Source of the DNA: Patella vulgata | Taxonomy: Eukaryota > Mollusca > Gastropoda > Patellidae | DNA: 64,000 nucleotides | Assembly (NCBI RefSeq): GCF_932274485.2 | Contig: NC_065882.2 | Location: forward strand, 37,480,593-37,544,592 | Direction of reading: 5' to 3' | Shown: piece by piece, positions 58,250-64,000 of the stretch | How the letters are laid out: every line of letters starts with the position of its first letter | How positions within the stretch are numbered: position 1 is the first letter of the stretch | Translations under genes and position numbers: made by a program | The notes under the pieces: generated by a model | Told to the model about the DNA's origin: nothing | What the model saw: the letters and a program-made list of their open reading frames with translations, nothing else | Database searches by the model: none

Positions 58250-58370
58250 AAAAACCATTGGTATTGTTTTGGTGATTAATATGTAGTTTATCATCCCATC
58301 TAACAAAAGATGTCATATCGTATCAACAAAAGTTACAGTGCTAGCTTTAAAATGTGCATTTTAGACTGCT
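58250..58370 (-). repeat. Uninterrupted copy of the sequence split at 51,165/55,012
   Basis: The reverse complement reads GCACATTTTAAAGCTAGCAC through TTTTGTTGAT and TATGACAT, then GATAAACTACATATTAATCA and CCAAAACAATACC. It joins sequence that elsewhere lies on either side of a 3.84-kb insertion. Confidence 0.7.
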
Positions 58371-58829
58371 CAACGCCCTTTATTGAAAAATGTGTCAAAT
58401 ATGCCCTTCAAAATTTTGGAGCAAGTTTGGAAGTTGTAACCAAGGTACGGAACTGGTAACTCGTGTTTTACATGAAATCACTTGCTTGGAAATCGCATTT
58501 TGAGGGTCTTTTTAACACAGAAACATAACGGTTTTCAGTTAAAAATGACTATCTGGTCTGAAGAATGGTATTAACTATTATTATCATATCCTGTATTATT
58601 GTGGTATTTTGTGCATGTACTATGTACGTTCATGGAGATGTTTGCACATTTGTCTCACGACATTCGCTTCCCCACTGCGGTATCACAGCTCTCCGGGTAA
58701 AATCGCTCAAAACAGACCCTGTGACTCTGCATTCATTGGCACCAATGGAGACCACAGCACGATATCTGGCGTTTCCACCACGCTTATGGCGATATTGACT
58801 CGCTCCGAGGCCATTTTTTGTCCCCATTG
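58371..58829. other. No recognisable feature
   Basis: Overlapping short frames on both strands between 58,565 and 58,959 show no domain or family resemblance and lack splice context. Confidence 0.5.
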
Positions 58830-59400
58830 CATTGTGGTAAAGATGCAACCTTGGTCTAATATTGGCATTATCGGTCCGTAACTTGTGGAATCCGAATAAC
58901 GGACCCTTATTGAACAAAAAATCATGTTTATAGCACCTGGACCCTCTTGTAGGAATCACAATTTCTATCCGATTTTGAGGAAACTGGAAATTTTATACCG
59001 AAAATATCTTGGTTCCTTTAGTTATTAGTGCATATCGGATTGTGATTGTACAGAAAATCGCGTTTTAGGTTATTGGCCCTCTGAAAGTTACAATTTGTAT
59101 CCGATTTTGATGAAATTTAAAATGCATTTATTAATTATCAATATTAACGCATATCTGACCATAAAGTCCTCGATTATGCCTCCTGATTGTACGAAATATC
59201 ATGGTTTTATTTTGTTAACCCTCTAGAGGTCACAATTTTTATTTGATTGTAAAAAACGTTCAAATATATCACTGTTACACCCTAATGACATTTGAGTCGC
59301 ATGTCGAACCATATCATCCTGGATATTGGCGCCTGATTGTACGAAAAATCTCTTTTTAGCTTGTTCTCTGTTGATATCTTGCATAGCAACCGCTTGTTCC
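58830..59400 (+). mobile_element. Decayed HINE core copies
   Basis: Diverged units of the first HINE family (ATCACAATTTCTATCCGATT, TATCTTGGTTCCTTT, GATTGTACGAAAAATC, AGCTTGTTCTCTGTTG) end near GCATAGCAACCGCTTGT, a decayed right terminus. More diverged than the copies at 51-57 kb. Confidence 0.65.
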
Positions 59401-59559
59401 TTTTACAATTTTGTATTCCAGAGCATACATGATAAGCTTTTAAGCTTGTACAAACATAAGCCTATTTATTATAGTGGTAGTGCATTTTGCTAATTAGAAG
59501 TTTCTAGGAAACAAATTTTCTGTTAAATGATTTTTGTATTTCTACCACAACACCTAGAC

Positions 59560-59750
59560 GAAGAAGGCCTATTGATTGTCAACAAAATCATAATCTGATT
59601 AAGTTTATATTTATCATACACACCGTTTAAGGTCATGAGATGAAGAATTCTATTGAGTTTCAATGATTTCTGATAATTACTGCCCAGGTTATTGCCCTTG
59701 ATAACTTTGAAAAATTTTGTGTAGGCTAAGGTTTTAACTTGTGACATTTC
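59560..59750 (+). repeat. Divergent copy of the array's 150-bp core
   Basis: Contains CGTTTAAGGTCATGAGATGA and TTTCTGATAATTACTGCCCA, matching the reverse complement of the type I core. This shows the family exists outside the array and is much older than the array copies. Confidence 0.75.
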
Positions 59751-61560
59751 TATCGAAACATAAAGCTTTAGTAGGAGTTGAGCAAAACATGTATTGTCTG
59801 TTCTGTAAATAATGAAAAAAATTAAATCTGTTGAAGTAGAAAAGCTGTTATTTGAAATATTGGTTAACCATACATTATTGCAAGAGCTAAATCTGATTAT
59901 TTAGGCTTCAGATGTCATAGAAATTATAAATTAGATATTTATTTACACAACAAGCACAAAATCAACTCTGTAGACCCACAGATGGCTTGGATTTAAACAG
60001 GATTTCATTGATTGATTAAATTTTTAAATGGTGTCGTAAGCGGAGATTAATCGTTACATTGACGTCATACTCCCGGAAATTTTAGATCGAGGCTAAATGA
60101 TAGAGTGTACGAAGCGAGGCCGTATGTCAGTCAATTTGATTGAAAGTTCGATATATACGGCCTTGATATTATGTTTAGTTGTGGTTAAAATAAGAGTTTG
60201 CATGTCGGTATTATACGCTCTTTTGTCACTTGCGTTTACAGAAAAATTATGGAAATTGATAAACATCGCCGCTAACATCACCCCAGTTGAATTGCAGCCC
60301 CATTGGATCACTGTTTCCTATTTGTCTGCTTCGGGAGTTACGTAGGCCTACCAGTTACACAGTACAAGAGTACACACAGGCTAACAAGAAGTAGGCTATA
60401 ATTATGCCTCATTGATTTGGTCCATTCCTTTCAAACTTTCGCTTCTTATCTATATATTAAAAGTCTTATTTTTAATTTGTTGTAAAACTAAATGTGATGC
60501 GAACTGAATTGCAACCCCGTCTCAAACCAAATAGGCTAACGGTACCACAGCCATTGAAAACGTTACTTGATAATTGAGATTATGTAGGTGGAGTTAACGA
60601 CTGTCAATCAAACGATCGGCCATTCTTGGAGACGGTGAAGAGAGAGAGTTGACTCCTATTTCTAGTCAAAAATTACAATTGTGATAACTTTGTTCAGAAT
60701 AAAGTAATTTGACTGAAATTTTCAATATATTCTTCTTTCATCATCGATTTTTGAACTGTTATAGCAAGAATGACCAACTCTCTATTAAAGTCTCCCATAA
60801 TGTATCTTTAAAATGCACTCTAACACTAACACAATATGTTTAACTAATCTTAAATTTGATTTCAGAAGCCTGTAGAAAATTACATATAAACAGTACTAAG
60901 AGATTAATGATTTCATTGGAGATACCATCAAATATGCTCAGGTAATCAACTTTATCATATTTTCAATTTGAGAGAATATTGTTGCCATAAAATTTAGTCC
61001 ATCAGTCTGTAAAATTCCAGTATTTGTGAAACTTCATTGGGCCAGAGAAAATCATAAGTCCAAAACTTAAGTGTGACTTTAGTCCAAAGATTTGTCTTAT
61101 CTACGATGAGGAGATCTAAACAGCCTTGCGAAAATCTTAGCTGAGAAGTATCTAAAGACTTTATCAGGAATCATAACACATATTCAAATGTTATTGCGGC
61201 CATGGTTCTCAATATTTTTTCGAACATGATTTGCAGAACTGCCAATCAAATTAGGTAAATTTAGGCAATTGATTAGCAATTTCCGGTTTTGATTAGCAAT
61301 ATTTTGGGAAAATTGTGATTCAATAATGTCTTTAAATTGTAAATTGTTGAATTTACAATATAATTCAAAGTTTTATTTAAGTATAAATATTTTAAAAATT
61401 ATTATAAATATAGATTTCAAACTTTGCCCACTGCTGTCTATACTTGCATGTCTTACAAATACTTTCTTCAAAACAGTGCCAGTTGAGACACTGGTTGTAA
61501 ACATATCGGAATAATTTTGATATGATATTTCGGGGTTGATTGGTATTTTGGAAATGACAT
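59751..61560. other. Gene-free unique sequence
   Basis: AT-rich with no supported gene. A weak inverted pair (GAGAGAGTTG at ~60,642 and CAACTCTCTA at ~60,776) may mark a small MITE, but I could not define ends. Confidence 0.55.
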
Positions 61561-61564
61561 GAAA

Positions 61565-61640
61565 TGATATAGGGTGTAATGTCCTACTGCATTTGTGCTC
61601 CGAATTGGGCAAATGAAGACGGTTGTATTTTGGACACCAA
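61565..61640 (-). mobile_element. SINE1 tail relic
   Basis: GTAATGTCCTACTGCATTTG and TGGGCAAATGAAGACGG correspond to the SINE1 tail in reverse, moderately diverged. Confidence 0.55.
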
Positions 61641-61774
61641 AAAACACAACCATATTATGTGCTGTCGTCCACTCATTAGTTTACTGGATATTTGTATAGA
61701 CATTTCATGCCAAAGCTAACTTGCCACATTTTGTTTTATAATTACAGAAGAGTTACCTTACAAGATAGAATTGA

Positions 61775-62305
61775 TAGTGATGAGTCATAATTATATACTG
61801 CATGATTATATGCTGATTCTGTGATACTGTATGACAATATATAAACTGATTCTGTGATACTGTATGACAATATATATACTGATCTGTGATACTGTATAAT
61901 AATATACCGATTTTGTGGTTCTGATACTGTGATTTATGATTGTATACAGATTTTGTGATTCTGATTACTTTGAAACTACATGATTATATACTGGTTCTGT
62001 GATACTATATGATTATATGTACTGAATCTGTGATACTAGTTGATTATATACTGATTCTGTGGTTCTGATTACTGTGATACTGTATGATTATATACTGATT
62101 CTGTGATTCCAATTTCTGTGATACTGTATGAGTGTAATAAAATTCTGTGATAAAATATGATAATACACTTATACTGTGGTACTGTATGATAAGATAGTGA
62201 TTAGAGAGATACTATGATAATATACTGATTCTGTGATACTATCTGATAATATACTGATTCTGTGAAACTTTGTGATTATATACCGATACTGTGATACTGT
62301 ATGAT
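61775..62305. repeat. ~25-45-bp minisatellite (GATTCTGTGATACTGTATG)
   Basis: Irregular tandem copies of TGATACTGTATGA, TATATACTGATTCTG and variants fill the interval. No coding content. Confidence 0.9.
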
Positions 62306-62840
62306 AAGTTGGGAGAACGACAAAAAAACTTTTCCGGTTCACGTCAGATGAACATTCAAAACTAACGTGAAATAACCATAATAACTAATGTTTTCAAAAC
62401 GTTAACATTAATGTTCAGTAAACGTATCCTGTATCCTGTAACGTTTGTAAAAACGTTAACGTGACGACACAAAAACTTTCCTGGGTCACGTGCCACAAAC
62501 ATTCAGAACTAACGTGAAATAACAGAATAACTAATGTTTTCAAAACGTTAACATTAATGTTCAGTTAACTTATCCTGTTACGTTTGTAAAAAACGTTGGC
62601 CTTACGTCAGATGAACATTCAAAACTAACGTGAAATAACCAGAATAACTAATGTTTTCAAAACGTTAACGTTTTCAATACGTTAACATTAATGTTCAGTA
62701 AAGGTATCTTGTAACGTTTGTAAAAACGTTAACGTTACAACAAAACTTTCCTTGGTTACGTGCCACAAAAATTCACAACGAACGTTAAATAACGAAAAAA
62801 TAATGTTTTGAAAACGTTCTGAAAACTAAATTTTTTTAGC
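62305..62840. repeat. Dimeric AACGTT-rich tandem array
   Basis: Two alternating monomer types, one with ACGTCAGATGAACATTC (62,342 and 62,605) and one with ACGTGCCACAAA (62,488 and 62,758), give a dimer period of about 265 bp. Shared words include CAAAACGTTAACATTAATGT and TGTAACGTTTGTAAAAACG. It ends at TTTTTTTAGCTGGGA where the LINE begins. Confidence 0.88.
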
Positions 62841-62942
62841 TGGGATGATACTACATGGAAATATGGTATCATGCGCGACCTGCATAACTCGGTCTGCGGG
62901 GTCGCTTATCTGCCTTCATTAAAAACTTCTTAGAAGATAGTT

Positions 62943-63875
62943 AAGGTACGCTTGGGATCAATTTTCTCTGACCAATTTCCACAGGAAATGGGGGTTCCTC
63001 AGGGAAGAATATTGTCTCCCACCCTCTTTGCAATAAAAGTTAATACGATACCAACGTGCCTTAAACGTGGGATCGATGGCTCTCTTTATGTTGATGACTT
63101 TTAGATGTGTTACGGATCGACAAGTATGCAGACAATCGAGCGTCAGTTGCAGCTTTGCTTGAATTCTATTCAAAGATGGGCAACTGATCCGGAACTTACG
63201 CTGGATGGTAGTCCCATTCCAGTTGTAGATGAAACGAAATTCTTGGGTTTAATATTTGAAAAGAAATTATCATTTATCCCTCATATTAAAACCCTGAAAA
63301 CGAAATGTCTGAAAGCCCTCAACATATTGAGAGTCTTATCAAATACTGACTGTAAGATCTTGCTCAGATTATATCGAGCTTTAATAAGGTCTAAACTCGA
63401 TTATGGGTGTATTGTGTATGGGTCTGCCCGCGAGTCTTATCTCAAAGAGCTCGACACCATACACAACCAAGGACTTAGAATCAGTTTAGGAGTATTTCGT
63501 ACATCTCCAGTGCACAGTTTATACGTCGAGGATCACGAGCCCTCATTGCACGACAGACGTGATAAACTTGCACTGCAGTATGCTACAAAAATTGCATCTC
63601 TGTCTCACCATATTTTATTTAACACCATATTTAGACCCTATCATGAACTTTTATATTTACTGAAAAGTAATGGTATTCCATCATTCGGTATTCGCATTCA
63701 ACCCCTTTTGGCTCATGCTGGTATCAGTCAAGACAGTATTGCGAATACCCATTTCTTTGAGATACCACCGTCTAGTTCCACAGTGTTTCAGACTCTTTTA
63801 CAAGAGAGTTATGGTCTAAATAACGTGATTATGCTCCAATTTATACAGATGGTTCCAAAGGTGGCGATCGGGTAG
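62943..63875 (+). pseudogene. Broken reverse transcriptase coding region
   Basis: Frame from 62,943 reads KVRLGSIFSDQFPQEMGVPQ through YVDDF, then a TAG at 63,102-63,104. The same frame continues from 63,105 to 63,875 for 256 codons with LDYGCIVYGSARESYLKELD and EPSLHDRRDKLALQYATK, typical of the region after the RT core. The catalytic YVDD aspartates are retained. The last ~15 codons are out of frame because of a shift near 63,810-63,830. Confidence 0.82.
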
Positions 63876-64000
63876 CTCCGACTACTGTCACGCCATCAGA
63901 GACCATTTCTGTTCGTCTTCCACCTGCTGCTTCCATATTTACTACTGAACGCCAGGCCATCTTTCAGGCTTTGGAGTTCATTAAATCCTCTTCATCTTTA
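63830..64000 (+). pseudogene. RNase H domain of the LINE (partial)
   Basis: In the frame containing 63,839, the sequence reads YAPIYTDGSKGGDRVAP and later FTTERQAIFQALEFIKSS. The Asp of TDGS and the Glu of TERQAI are the first two RNase H catalytic positions. It continues beyond the window and is offset from the RT frame by one shift. Confidence 0.78.

Larger units (their letters stand above)
62847..64000 (+). mobile_element. I-group (Nimb-like) LINE, 5'-truncated, runs off the right edge
   Basis: Order on the plus strand: DTTWKYGIMRDLHN (62,847), a GLRGRLSAFIKNFLEDS segment in another frame, the GVPQG block (62,987) and YVDDF catalytic motif (63,087-63,101), thumb/connection region, then RNase H beginning YAPIYTDGSKGGDR. 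A reverse transcriptase followed by RNase H with these motifs is characteristic of the I group of non-LTR retrotransposons. At least three frame changes and one stop show that it is dead. Confidence 0.85.

Noticed and set aside
58565-58959. Overlapping frames on both strands, one with a hydrophobic N-terminus
   Set aside because: Neither strand shows a domain, splice context or promoter, and the minus frame runs into HINE-derived sequence.
1-64000. LTR retroelement or other virus-like element
   Set aside because: No long terminal direct repeats, primer-binding site or capsid, protease, integrase or envelope-like coding sequence were seen; the only reverse transcriptase belongs to non-LTR LINEs.

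Overview
The window looks like a gene-poor stretch of a eukaryotic invertebrate genome, most likely a mollusc. The reasons are AT-rich sequence, tRNA-derived SINEs with a (CATTT)n tail, an I-group (Nimb-like) LINE carrying RNase H, and many short non-autonomous elements with tandem-repeat cores resembling the bivalve 'pearl'/Helentron-associated (HINE) elements. The lineage is an inference. I see no bacterial-style operon, no tRNA or rRNA gene, no CRISPR array, and no LTR or virus-like element.

Positions 1-37,262 are one large repeat array that runs off the left edge. It is built from recurring modules: A (~350 bp, tandem triplet at the left edge), C (~0.8-1.4 kb, ten copies), D (~1.3-1.6 kb linkers, six copies) and two alternating blocks that follow C. 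Type I blocks (five) are ~1.05 kb Helitron-like elements on the minus strand. They have a 150-bp tandem core, a left-end hairpin near CACATTTCAATGTG and a right end of hairpin plus CTAG. Type II blocks (four) share the right end but carry a different body, including minus-strand HINE and SINE fragments. Types I and II alternate, giving a higher-order repeat of about 7.4-8.8 kb with ~4.5 copies. The right edge of the array falls at a decayed copy of the CTAG-type terminus.

Positions 37,263-50,600 are a mosaic of older insertions: two SINE families, a foldback MITE, a 2.1-kb element with long CCGGAAAACA-rich inverted ends and a 10-bp target duplication (Mutator-like), TAACGT-rich repeats, a LINE 3' end (46.4-46.9 kb) and a 439-bp near-palindromic MITE (49.74-50.18 kb). 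One plausible host exon starts at 50,605: an ATG, 52 codons ending in a Cys-x-x-Cys, and a GTAAGT donor.

Positions 51,165-59,750 are dominated by HINE elements in several nested layers: a TIR element inside a HINE, a SINE with target duplication inside another HINE, and an occupied site whose empty counterpart is visible near 58.3 kb. A divergent copy of the array's 150-bp core lies at 59.57-59.75 kb. From 61.8 kb there are two minisatellites, then a 5'-truncated, frame-broken LINE with reverse transcriptase and RNase H that runs off the right edge.

The main biological story is rolling-circle-type elements and their tandem cores turning into satellite DNA. Outside the candidate exon I cannot support a host protein gene.
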